From NCBI GenBank assembly GCA_030998225.1, contig JAPYXD010000723.1, forward strand, positions 23,081,501-23,145,500: a stretch of DNA of 64,000 nt, read 5' to 3'. This document shows positions 44,521 to 55,731 of the stretch, piece by piece (position 1 is the stretch's first letter; each line of letters opens with the position of its first letter). The notes beneath the pieces were generated by a model, which was not told the DNA's origin, did no database searches, and worked only from the letters and a program-made list of their open reading frames with translations. The DNA is from Diplolepis rosae. Lineage: Eukaryota; Arthropoda; Insecta; Hymenoptera; Diplolepididae. The translations under genes were made by a program, and so were the position numbers.

Positions 44521-44933
44521 ATAAAATAAATAATTTAAAAAACAGGCTTATACTGATTTTTTCCTTCAAATCACGAGTTTTCCTTGTTTTTGTTTGTGAA
44601 CATCGAGCACGAGATTTAAATTTTTTGACAACGAGATAAGCCAGTAAATGACAGTGAATTTATTTTTTGATTGAGGATTTCTCAAATTTTCAGTAGGAAC
44701 ACCTTTTGAATCTAATGTTTAATGGGGTTAATTTGACATAGTTTGAGTTTAAAAATTTCAATTTGTATATTTTTCAGGCATGAAACCATTCAGTCCTAAT
44801 TGCGTAATTGTAATGTCCTTTAATTTTTCAAAAACATTCAGTTTTACATTCTGATCGTTCTGTATGAAATTGAAAATTTTTTGAAATATAGATTTGAAGG
44901 CTATTGTTGTTATAGTCATCAGTCCTGGGACTA

Positions 44934-45125
44934 GTTTGATGTAGCTTTCCATCCCCTTCTATCCTGAGCAAGTCTCTTCATATCGCGGTATCCGCTACAA
45001 CCTACGTCCTTTATAATTTTTTTTACGTATTCTACTCTCTGTCTCCCTATGCTTTTGCGACCTTCTACTACACCTAAAATTGTTCCTACTAGTCTCTCGT
45101 GCCTAAGTATGTGATTAAAAATCAA
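44934..45125 (-). pseudogene. Non-LTR retrotransposon ORF2, C-terminal fragment
   Basis: The 64-residue frame reads ILRHERLVGTILGVVEGRKS, GRQRVEYVKKIIKDVG and MKRLAQDRRGWKATSN. This pattern (H-x-x-RHERL, GRQR, RxGWxxxSN) is the usual end of RTE/craniofacial-protein-2-like retrotransposon proteins. No RT or endonuclease is near it, so it is a short 3' relic from 5'-truncated insertion. Confidence 0.75.
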
Positions 45126-45129
45126 AGGT

Positions 45130-46185
45130 GTCAGAAATTCAATAATTTTGATAATAAATACGTTTCGAGTTGATTAACGATAAAAGTAAAAATAATTAAA
45201 CATTTAAGAAATTAAAATACCCTATTTAAAAGTTGATGATGACTGACAGTGAAACATTTTAAGAATGGGCAATCTATACGTTATTAAAAATGGAAAGCCT
45301 TCATATTTGTTTACAGATAAATTACTTTTTATATTAAATAATATCTAATTAAAAACTCCAAAAAAACAATTTTTAGAGATTAAACAATAGGAATATGAAT
45401 TTTGATTTTGAATCAATAAGTGTTCAAAATGGAACGATTAAAAAATTGAAGCGTACAAATTTTTAATTTCCAGAAATTGTTCAATTTAGGAAAATATACA
45501 TCATACTTTATTTATAATCATTCTTTTTATCATTAGATATTGATTTTGCTACTATTGCACTGTTCAACAGCCATTTTGCTGCAGAGTGGACAGTAACTTT
45601 TTTACAGTAATTTGAGCTCGCTGAATTCAAAAATTACTATCATTTAGTTCGATCAGTTTTCATTTACGAGACGCTGCAAAAAACAATTTTTCTTCGAATT
45701 CTTTAGATCTTACAAAGTCGAATTGTAACTACTGTAAGTTCAATTGTCAAGTCAACTGTGTGACTTTGTAAGATTCACAAAATGCCAAGGAAAATACGCA
45801 TGAAAGGCCGTGTTACAATTTAAAGTATAAACTGTACAATGCAATTTTCTCCTTGTTTTATCGCAATGATTCGGTCTCATTAAGTCATCATTAATAGACA
45901 TATAAGACAGCTTGGATATTTCATTGAAAAATTTTCGACACGGGTAAATAGTTATCAATTTGATAGTGACAAATATATACTGAGAAAAATATATATGAAT
46001 TTTTCCTGTCTTTTATAGGAATTCTACCTCAAGGAGTAAAAAATATGTACTTACAGTTCTGAACGTTCAATGAACGATGAAAAAAATTTTTTAAAATAAC
46101 GAATTTTTTTTTTATGCCTACCCTTAGGACGCTCTAACAATATGATCTGTAATAAAATATATGAGACTTTAGTATTTACGGGGTT
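45130..46185. other. Gene-less AT-rich stretch
   Basis: A short hairpin pairs ATCTTACAAAGTC near 45707 with GACTTTGTAAGAT near 45762. No coding signal is seen. Confidence 0.35.
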
Positions 46186-46187
46186 AA

Positions 46188-46735
46188 AAACTACCCTTAT
46201 TCATAATAATAGACATAAAATCAGCATTATCACCTTTAACGCAACCTTTTTTTCACAAAAAAAGTGTATTAACCACAAGAATTTACTACCCCCGAAATAT
46301 TAAGGGTTGTAATAATTCCCGGAAATAATAAGAAAACCACCCCTATTAATAAAAAATCTTAACTTTCTCGAAAATCACCTTTAACGTAACCTTTTTTTTA
46401 TCGAAAAAAGTATCTTAAGCATAAGCATTTAATACCCCCGAAATATTAAGGGTGATAATAATTCCCGGAAATAATAAAAAAACCACCCCTATTGATAAGA
46501 AAATCTAAACATTCTCGAAAATCACCTCCACCGCAACCTTTTTTTATCGAAAAAAGTGTCTTAAGCATAAGCATTTAATACCCCCGAAATATTAAGGGTG
46601 GTAAGAATTCCCGGAAATAATAAAAAAACCACCCCTATTAATAAAAAATCTAAACACTCGCAAAAATCACGGTTAACGCAACCTTTTGTTATAAAAAAAT
46701 AGGGGACGAAATTGGATAAACCACCCTTATCGAAT
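46188..46735 (+). repeat. Tandem satellite-like array, 146-bp unit
   Basis: The landmark CCACCCCTATT recurs at 46191 (variant), 46337, 46483 and 46629, exactly 146 bp apart, and once more at 46721 after a partial unit. Other shared words are ACGCAACCTTTTTTT, TACCCCCGAAATATTAAGGG and TTCCCGGAAATAATAA. Units differ by a few per cent by eye, so the array is not very recent. Confidence 0.9.
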
Positions 46736-46841
46736 ATTGACCTGAAAATGTTGAAAAATTGCTATTTTGTCTCAAGCACATTCATATTTCTCTCCAAGCA
46801 CACCTATTGGACTTGAAATTTCGTGTTTTTGTTTTTTTTTA

Positions 46842-47045
46842 TCAGCCTAAAGAACACATTATCATCATGACATTTGTACTTCGCGCTCGATTTTCTGTAT
46901 ACATTTATGTAATATTCTAATATTTTTCATGATTAAAAAAAATTGAATTTCTTCCAAATATCTAAAAAAAAAAGGAAAAAAATTCATAGACTGTTTTTCA
47001 GCAAACTATTTCTTATTTTAACGCTTATTTTGTATCTCACATATG
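46842..47045 (-). repeat. Partial reverse copy of the hairpin-array repeat
   Basis: AGAACACATTATCATCATGACATTTG, TTCGCGCTCGATTTTCTGTATACATTT and TTTTGTATCTCACATAT are the reverse complements of words in the right part of copies A and B. The copy breaks inside a GCGCGAAGCGCG hairpin (only one stem remains). Confidence 0.75.
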
Positions 47046-48095
47046 ATGGTTAAGAAATGGAACTTGATATTTTCAATATTTGCAATCAAAACAAAATATA
47101 AATCTTGTCAAAAAATGTTCGTTGCCAGGTATGCAAAAAGCTGTTCTTCAAGTGTCGATTCTCGGTTTTCGTCTCTTTCTCGCTGCCGGCTGGCTCCCCA
47201 CTCTTTTGCTGACTGCAATTCTTATACTGTGTGATTTAGAGTTTTTAATTAATTTATAATTATAAAAATACTTTTGTTAGAAAGAAGTAATTTTATAATA
47301 ATTGCTGAAAAATTTGCTGATATTTTTGTCATATCTCGCATAGTATGGATAAAAATATCAGTATTTATTTATTTTTTTTAAATCAGACCGAAAAATACAA
47401 ATCGTTTAGTAAAACATTTAAATTGAAATTTCGATCTTTTTCGAAAGAACAATTTTGCATTGTAACTGTTCTCGTATGTGGCGAAGTTTTACCGGAAAAA
47501 TAAAAAATCATAATGGTGCGAATGATTTGTAGAATTGAAAAATTGTGCCTCTCGATAGTATAAGGACATGAAATTATTTATTATGAAACGGATCTGTTAA
47601 AAAACAAAATGGTTATTTACATAATAAAAAATACACCAATTTTTTGAGAATCAATCAAAAAAGAGAGAAAAAGAAGAAAACATACCTTATGAGTTTTTTT
47701 TAATGAAAACATAGAAAACGAGGTTAATATATTGAGAACCAGAAAACATTTCAAAATTGAAAGTTTTTATGTACATTTTTGTTAAAAATGTCATTGTTTA
47801 AAAAAAAATATTGTTCTTAACTCTGAAAAGAAATCCTTTAAGTATTAAAGGATTACATTTAAAGGCTAGCGGGCCATTGAAGGTTTTTCAGTTGTCCCTT
47901 CTTTTCGATGATTTTTTTAAGCATCCTTGAATTTCATTGAATATTATGGTATTCATAAAAAATCTAGATAGACTTAAAAATCTCAATTTATTAAAATTTA
48001 CATTTAATAAAATCCTAGAATATAATTACATTATACAATCCAAGATGTTCATATTTCTTACATATTTTTGTATATAATGTCATAATCAAAAGCAC
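47046..48095. other. Gene-less AT-rich stretch
   Basis: No supported ORF. Scattered matches to the AT-rich middle of the hairpin repeat are possible but too diverged to place. Confidence 0.35.
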
Positions 48096-48099
48096 AACA

Positions 48100-48330
48100 T
48101 TTTTTATCAGATGTATATTTTTTTAATTTAAAAAATTCTATTGAAAATCGAAAATTTAATCTTTTCCCAGAATATGTGAAATATGAAATGAATTTAAGGA
48201 TGCAAAATTTTCCGCTTTAATGAGGTCTACAATTTTTATTCGACACAGTTTCTGATAGAATCTATATTTTTCGATTTAATTTTGAAAACTTGAGCGTGAG
48301 TATGTATCGTGATGAGAATGTGTTCCTTTC
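48100..48330 (+). repeat. Diverged forward fragment of the hairpin-array repeat
   Basis: TTTATTCGACACAGTTTCTGATAGAATCTATATTTTTCG and GTGATGAGAATGTGTTCCTT match copies A and B in order, with the middle missing. A GC-richer block (48331-48620) follows, containing GAGAAGCGAGCAAGCGAG. Its short ORFs are not supported. Confidence 0.65.
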
Positions 48331-48844
48331 AGTGTGCTCAGATCTGATACCGACGCAGTCACAACACAGAAGCACCTCCCGTTCGTGAGAAGCGAGCAAG
48401 CGAGTAGGGAAAGGTGGTGGCGCGCGCTGCCCTTCTTTCTTCCTCGTCGTTCTTGCACGCGAGAACGACTCGTCCCACTTCTCCTTTTTCTCCTCGCTTC
48501 CTCCATGCAATGCTATTTTTAGATTTCACGCTTTCGGTTATTGAGTCGAAATTGAGAATTGTATTTCTCTCGACTCCGTGCAAAAGAGGCGCGAAGCAGA
48601 CGACAATTTCAAATTTATGAAATATGTTGTTCAAGAATCAACACTTTTTTCAGATATTTTGGGAAAAATCTGACTAAAATAAACATCTGAAGAATCCCGT
48701 AAAATTTTCTAACCATTTGAAAAGTTCAAAAATAAACTTGCAGCAAAATTGGATGCCAATAAATGTTCAAAAATTGAATTAATATATATTTTCCTATTCA
48801 AATTTCCATACATCTTATCAATTTTGTACATTTAAAAAATTTTC

Positions 48845-49510
48845 AGTAAGAGAGATATTTTCTATTAAAAAGAGATAAACATAAAATTCAAGTTTAAAAT
48901 TTACATTCTCATTTTTATGTTAGAAATATTTTCATCTCACATTTTTGTAGCTTAAGCACAGACTTTTAAATCAAAAAATAAAATGGTGTACGGAAAGGAA
49001 AAATTTTCTAATAGGAGTGGATAAATTAAAACGCTAAAATATGTATTCATTGATATCTTCATATGAACATGTAAATATTTATCCTTTTTAAATTTTACAT
49101 AAAAATTTTTGTTCTAAGTGTTCAGATTTTGTAGCAATTTGACTAGATCATATGGACGAGTCCAAGCTTTTAAATAAAATATTTTGTAATTTTTAATTTG
49201 TGTGTTCTTCTGAAATCGGAGGAAAATTTGAACAGTAAAATAAAAATTTTCCAATGGGATTCAAGGTCAATAAACGTTCAAAGTTTTATATCAAGATTTT
49301 AATTACAAAATTTTGAAGCTTTGTAAATAAACTACTTGATTCATAAAGTAATTCAGCTCTGTAGAGCATTTTTATATTTGGAATTCAAAATCTGTGCTTA
49401 GGCCACAAAAAAGTAAGATAAAAATTCTTTCACCATAAAACTAAGAATTTAGATTTAAAACTTATTATGTCATATGTTTATCTCTTCTTAATGGAAAATA
49501 CTCAACACAT
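48845..49510. repeat. Diverged inverted repeat
   Basis: AAAAGAGATAAACATAAAATTC...TAAGCACAGACTTTTAAATC near 48878-48975 is mirrored by CAAAATCTGTGCTTAGG...GTTTATCTCTTCTTAATGG near 49386-49495. The right arm also belongs to the outer arm of the palindrome at 49432-51475, so related arms occur more than twice here. Confidence 0.6.
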
Positions 49511-51475
49511 AATTCTCTGTTTTTATAATTTTTAGATGTACGAATATTTAAGAAATTCATAACTATTTCACCTTTTTATGAAACTTAAAAATTTCCAAAT
49601 AACGCTTTGATTGACAAATCTAAAAATTTGTCAATAATTGATCTATTGTATTGTAAGTTTAAATGTAGGACGACTTTAAATTTCACAATGACATTACTTT
49701 TCAAGTACTTAAACCTTTCTTCAATTTTGAGAATTCTTCCCGAGGTTTATTTCAAGTGAGTGACTATTTCTTTTTACATTCTCATCATGGATGAGAAGGT
49801 ATTTGGTTTTATGTGAAAAATGACTTTCGAAAATTTCATCAAATCTTTACGTTTTGAGACCCCCTGAGTCCGAAAAAAGGGTTTTTACGAAAGTGTCTGT
49901 CTGTCTGTCTGTCTGTAGGTCGTGTGCGGCATAACTCTCGATAGAATTATCAGATTGAATTGAGCTTTGGTACACTTTATCGGAGCCGAAAAAGTAAGGA
50001 CAAGTTCGTTAACCAGCCACATCCAATCAAAATTGAGGGATGGAGCACTACTTTTGTGTTTTTGAAAATAATTTTTTGAAAAAATCAAAAATTTTAATAC
50101 TGGTTTTAGATAGTTCTCATAAATCTCTAAAAATTATCTTGATAAAGTTTTTTGATTAAATCAAAATTAGAAATATTACAGCATATTCAAATTCGAAAAA
50201 AGTCAATATCAAAATTCCATTTTCCAGTTAAATTATACGAGATACGAAAAAACGTTATGATACAATATTATTGAATACATAAAGACCTACAAATTTGAAT
50301 TATAATATTTTTTCATAAGATGCATATTTTTCTTTTTAATTAAAAAAAAAACTATTGAAAATCCAAAATTGAATTTTTTAACAATAATATTGGAAATACC
50401 AAAAAAACGTAAGAATACAAAGTTGTTCGTTTCAAAAAGATCTACAAATTTTGTCTGACACAGTTTCTGATAAAAGATATATTTTTCGTTTCAATTCCAA
50501 AAAATACGATAAAAATGAAAAAATTCCATTTTTTAGACAAAATATGTGAGATGCAAAAAAAACATTTAGATGGAAAATTGTTTGCCTAAATGAGGTCTAC
50601 AAATTCTGATAAAGAAATTTCGGGACAGGATGTATATTTTATGTTTTGATTTTTAATATTGAAAAAATTCGATTTTTTTCACCAAAATATGTGAGATACG
50701 AAATAAGCGTTGTTCTGCAAAATCGTTTCCTTAAATAAAGTCTACGATTGTTTTTCCTTTTTAGATATGTGGAAGAAAGTAAATTCTTTTAATCATGTAA
50801 TTTATTAAAAAGTTATACTGAAATGTATACAGAAAATCGAGCGCGAAGCGCGAGTGTCATGATGAGAATGTGTTCCTTAAGGCCGATAGAGCCTTAAGTA
50901 AATTGAATTTCCTGTTTCACTTAAATTCAAAAAGAAATTCAGTGACTTTGAGAAAATGTGTAATTCACATCATCTGTAATATTATTATAAAATTGGTTTG
51001 AGCTTCAGTATCAAAATATAAGAAATAAACTTAAATGTATGCGAAGAGCACAAGACCGAGCGAGCGAAGCGAGCTGCGCGCGAAGCGCGCGATGAGAATG
51101 TGCCCGCGAAGCGGGCAGATTTTTTAATTAAAAAAAGAAATAGTTACTCACTTGAAATAAACCTCGGGAAGAATTCTAAAAATTGAAGAAAGGTTTAAGT
51201 ACTTGAAAAATAATGTCATTGTGAAATTTAAAGTCGTCCTACATTTAAACTTACAATACAATAGATCAATTATTGACAAATTTTTAGATTTGTCAATCAA
51301 AGCGTTATTTGGAAATTTTTAAGTTTCATAAAAAGGTGAAATACTTATGAACTTCTTAAATATTCGTACATCTAAAAATTATCGAAACAGAGAATTATGT
51401 GCTGAGTATTTTCCATTAAGAAGAGATAAACATATGACATAATAAGTTTTAAATCTAAATTCTTAGTTTTATGGT
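49432..51475. mobile_element. Palindromic element with hairpin-array repeat at its exact centre
   Basis: The left arm 49432-49770 (ACCATAAAACTAAGAATTT ... GAGTGACTATTTC) and right arm 51131-51475 are inverted copies that pair right up to the ends of the inner repeat. On both sides the last paired word is GAAATAGT(C/T)ACTCAC. The inner repeat fills the gap 49776-51125. Confidence 0.85.
49776..51125 (+). mobile_element. Hairpin-array repeat, copy B (1350 bp, uninterrupted)
   Basis: It starts ACATTCTCATCATGGATG and ends GATGAGAATGTGCCCGCG, hairpin, then T6 at 51120-51125. It has the (GTCT)n run near 49895, the conserved block GGCATAACTCTCGATAGAAT, the AT-rich middle and a compact hairpin section (51055-51118). 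It lacks the 663-bp MITE and most of the 36-bp hairpin units of copy A. No ORF exceeds about 70 codons. Confidence 0.85.
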
Positions 51476-51683
51476 TCAAAAGTTTAATTTTCGATTTTCA
51501 ATAACATTTTTTAAAAATAGGTGGTTAATTTTGAAATTTTTGTCACTCCTACATTATTGGACGATCATCGAGGCAGTGGCAAAAATTTCGAACTCATCCA
51601 TCTAATTTGAAATTGTTACAGCCGTAAGACTATGCCGTTAGGCAAAATAAATGAATCTTCCTGTGGAGAAGGAGATGTCAAAC

Positions 51684-51757
51684 GCCTGTGTCGCTTAATT
51701 GGTTAGAGCAGTCTAGCAGCAATCGAAAGTTCCAGGCTCGAATGCAGGCACAGAAGA
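51684..51757 (+). other. tRNA-like sequence, second member of the tRNA-derived repeat
   Basis: GCCTGTG acceptor-like start, D-arm GCTTAATTGGTTAGAGC with a good A box, and a degraded B box GGCTCGAATGC. It shares GCAATCGAAAG with the tRNA-Ala-like copy at 30931. The tail GCGTCTCTTTTTTCACAGGAA follows, as in the other copies. Confidence 0.55.
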
Positions 51758-51799
51758 AAGCGTCTCTTTTTTCACAGGAAGTTTTAAAATTCTTTAAAT

Positions 51800-52215
51800 T
51801 AGTTTTTTATTTAAATCAAAATAAAGGAAAATATACGTTTTCTAAAAAAAAATGATGCGATTGGAATTTGTACATCTTTTTGTAGTAAATAATTTGTATT
51901 ATAACGTTTTTTTTGTAACACGTATAATTTAACTGGAAAATGGAATTTAGATATTGATTTTCTTGAAGCTTCAACATGCTGTAACTTTCCTACATCTTTT
52001 TTAATCGTAAAATTTTATTAGGTTAATTGGTAGAGATCTATCATTAATATCAGTAACCATTTTTGCAAGTTCTGATTAAAAAAAAAAAATTAAAAAACAC
52101 AAAAATGCTTATATTTGCACAATTAAGGTCGGATGTGGCTGCTTGGCGAACTCGTCCTTTCTTTTTGTATTCTCAAAAAATGTCGCCAGGGTCTGGTAAT
52201 CCTCTAATTTTTAAT
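51800..52215 (-). repeat. Diverged reverse fragment of the hairpin-array repeat
   Basis: On the minus strand this reads like the left part of copies A and B: GACGAGTTCGCCAAGCAGCCACATCCGACC, then AAAAACACAAAAATGC-type and AACTGGAAAATGGAATTTAG segments reversed. It lies just before the acceptor of the THAP gene's second exon. Confidence 0.6.
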
Positions 52216-52226
52216 TATTTTTTCAG

Positions 52227-55196
52227 GAAACGAAGCTTATTTAAAGAAGATAAGCGCGTCAACTCTTCGAAAAGCAGGACTTTGTGGAGATCACTTTTTC
52301 CCTGAATCGTTTTGGAATAACACGAAAAATAGGCTGAAATCGAATCAGAACCCGATTCCATATTGGAATGCTTCAGCAGAAGAAGACGAAACCGAGAAGA
52401 GAATGCAAGAGGATACAAAGAAGAGAATGCAAGAGGAAACAAAGAAGAGAATAAAACAGAAAATAGAGAAGAGGATACAAGAAGAGATACAGGAAATAAT
52501 AGAAGAGGAGAAAGGGGAAACCGACAAAGAAGAAGATGAAACAGCGAATAGAGAGACCGGAACTGGCAAAGATGCGTCAGGAATTATTTCAGAAACATCT
52601 GATAGTGAAAATGAAATACCTGTAAAGAGAGCGAAAGTGATAAAAACTTATCCAGGAGCTGCCAAGAAGGATAAGTTTATCACCCTGGATGAAGAAAATG
52701 ATCAAATGGAATGGTCAAAAATCGAACCTCCATTACCCAGTACTTCAAGCTATGACATTCAGGGGAACAGGTACTCTCTCTGCTGAAGAGAGAGTGGAAA
52801 ACATTAAAAAGGGTTTGACTAACAAGTTTAAAAAACTGAGAAAGGATGACGAGTCAGTTAGAAGGAAAATGGCGAGGAAAATTCAGAGCCTGCAGCAACA
52901 ATTGAAGGCTGTAAAGGAAAAATACAAACGAGACATGGCCGCAATAAAACGAAGAAAAGTCAGTATTTCTGAGTTTATGAATGTGCATCATTGCCTTAAT
53001 CCTGTATCTCGTGCAATTGTAACGATGCAACTTCGTCACCAGAACAACGCACGTTATAATAAAGACGAAAGAGATTTCGCAAAGAGATTAAACTTTTATT
53101 CTGCATCAGCGTACAGACATATGAGAAAAGCTGGATTCAGGCTTCCTTCTGAGTCATCGGTACGAAGGTGGATTGCTGAGTATGATATAAAGCCAGGATT
53201 CAGTGAAATTATTTATGAAAAATGCAAGGAAAAGTTGGATCAATTGCCGTCAGATGAAAGGATATGTGGCTTAAAGTGGGACGACTTCAGCATTAAAAAA
53301 TGTGAAGAATATTCCAAATACTGCGACCTTATTGAAGGCTTAGTTGATTTGGGCCCATTGGGCCGAAAAAACATCCCAGCAACAAACGTTTAGTTGTTTT
53401 CTGTGGACAGTTTAAATGCAAAAAAGCCTTTTTCTCAGCCGATATCATATTTTTTAATTGACAAGAGTGTGACCAGCGATGTGATTGCACATCTTGTAAA
53501 ACGCTGTCGTTCGAAACTAGCCGAGTGTGGGGCAGATGTAAGATTCCTCACTTGTGATCAGGCAACTACAAATCAACACTGCATCTGGAAAACATTTGGA
53601 GCAACTATAGAGAAACCTTTCTTTGAGTATGAGGGACGAAAGTATTTTTGCAGTTTTGATTTTCCACATTTGATTAAAAATTTATTGAAACAACTACGAA
53701 CACACCAGTATTTGTACGATGGAGATGGAAACATAATAGCCAATTACCAAGATTTCGTAAATGCATGGCTCTATGACAAAAAGAGTACAACTAGCAATTT
53801 ACTTGGACATATAACGGATGTGCATATGGCTCCAAATAATTGGGAGGTAATGAATGTTGAAAGGGCTATGAACTTCTTCAGCAAGAGATTTGCAGCGGCG
53901 ATACGGCTAGCTGGGAGAGATACAGGGGACAAGGAGAATAAAATTCATCGAGAGGATGGGAAACCTGATACTTGGGAAAGAACTGCAAATTTCGCCGAAG
54001 AATTGGACAAAGTGATAGATGCAGCCAATGCATACCGATTGATATTTCATAATCCTGCAAAACGCCCATTGTCACCAAGAAATCCACATATTGAAGAAAC
54101 TCTACAAAAGTTTCTGGATTGATCTTTAACATGGACTACGAATCCAAAATCAAAAAGTAAAGCGCCATGCCTAAAAGGTCTACCACTAACAGTAAATGCA
54201 ATTATTTGTTCATATCATGATATTCAAAAAGATTTTCCAGGATTTGAATTGGCAGCTGGACTTTGTAATCAAGACTCTTTGGAACATTTATTCTCGAAAC
54301 TTCGCCAAAGAGGAGGTCATGTTAGCAATCCGACAGGAAGGATGGTTCGCTTAGCTTTACGGCATATACTCTCCAGTGGAAAAATTGAAGGTGGTACAGG
54401 AGCCAATGTCCAAATAGGAGATAAAAATCTCCATTTATTGATAAACTCTCCAAGCGGCGTTGAGAAACAATTCGGACAGAACTGCGATCAACTTATCATG
54501 GATCACCTTAAGAAAGTTGAAGAAGATGACGATACCGAAGAAATAGAATCGGCTGTAGAAGCGATTGAAAGAAATGAAGATTTGATCCTCAATGAAACAG
54601 AAGATGCGAATAATGTCGAAATTCAAGAAGCCGAAGATTCAAGCTCGAAGGAAAAGGAAGAATCCAGTAATTCAGTACCGGAAATTTCCTTTTACGAACT
54701 CAATGCTGTTACTTTTTTTGCTGGTTACGTCGCTTCTAGATGCTTCCTAAAAAACCAGTGTGAATCTTGTCGAGAAGACATGATGAAGACTCCGATGGAA
54801 GAGAGCAAGGATAACGAGTACTACATCCGACTGAGGGAATATAAAAATTTGGACGAAGATGCTCCAGAAGTTGAGAAACTGACAAGACCAAGGGACCAAT
54901 TTTCATATATTGTTTATGAACAACTGCGATCATTTCATTCGTCTTGGGAAAAGTACTGGAATTCTGAAAATTTGCTGGACCATTTGACAGAAGAAGCTAA
55001 AATTCATACGAAACAGCATTTCCCAGACTGGTTTAAGGCAGACGGTCCGTGCAATGAACATCGCCTGAATGCCCTCAGATTCATGCTGAGGGTGAAAATC
55101 TACGCTAAAACTCGGGAACGAAATGGACAACGAAAGGCAGCTAACATTCACATGAAAAAAAAGGGCAGAAAGGTCAACATTGTTATGAACAATTGA
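52227..55196 (+). pseudogene. P-element-type transposase, exon 2 (THAP end, coiled coil, catalytic region)
   Basis: The exon starts after TTTTTTCAG and completes the THAP domain (LCGDHFFPESFWNN). A long charged coiled-coil segment of repeated KKRMQEETKKR-type words follows. Near 52765, inside a GGGG run, the frame shifts by one. The new frame continues to 55196 with only two stops (53391-53393 and 54120-54122). It carries P-transposase landmarks: HQNNARYNKDERDFAKRLNF, SESSVRRWI, ICGLKWDDFSIKK, QPISYFLID, FLTCDQATTNQ, FDFPHLIKNLLKQL and, after the second stop, CNQDSLEHLFSKLRQRGG and PTGRMVRLALRHIL. These match the THAP9/P RNase-H-like fold with its GTP-binding insertion. One indel and two stops make it a recent pseudogene. 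Confidence 0.9.
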
Positions 55197-55223
55197 GGTA
55201 AAAATAACTTTATGTATCCTTTC

Positions 55224-55589
55224 GGGGTGTCTATTCGTATATGTAGAACCCTGAATTATTAAGGAATTATTTCAAATCGTGTTACATTTTTTTTCATGAA
55301 TTATAAAAATTAGTAGCAAAATATTGATCTGAAATATTTCAAATAACGCTAGCTTTGAAAGTTTGAATTACTGTAATTCCTCCACATTTCTAAATCTTTC
55401 TTTTTGTAATGTAAAGTGCTTGCAAACTCAAAAAATGTACATTTAATAAGGTTTTCTAAGTTGAACTGCTTTTATAACAGAAAAATCATAGTACTGTGAA
55501 TAGATTTCTATTCCTGAAACAATGTAGAGATGATACCTGGAAACCTGGAATTGTCAAGTCATTTTTTTCTCAATTTGAGTAGACACCCT
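55224..55589. repeat. GGGTGTCTA inverted repeat flanking the 3' end of the transposase
   Basis: GGGTGTCTATTCG at 55225 and GAGTAGACACCC ending 55588 are inverted. They could be the 3' terminal repeat system of the P-like element or a small separate MITE. No counterpart upstream of 42908 was found. Confidence 0.35.
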
Positions 55590-55731
55590 AATTTTGCAGA
55601 ATTTATTTTCACATATATATATATTGTACTGTAAACTGAATTTGGTAATGAGAAAGAAAAATCCTGATCTTCAATTACGCTATAACACTTTTACTTCAAC
55701 TTTATAAATACTTTGAGTTCCTTTTCAATCG

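Noticed and set aside
46188..46735. CRISPR-like regular repeats
   Set aside because: The period is 146 bp with no short conserved repeat separated by unique spacers; this is a satellite array in a eukaryotic genome.
48262..48634. Cluster of overlapping ORFs on both strands
   Set aside because: Short frames in a GC-richer patch next to a repeat fragment; none has a domain, splice site or consistent strand.
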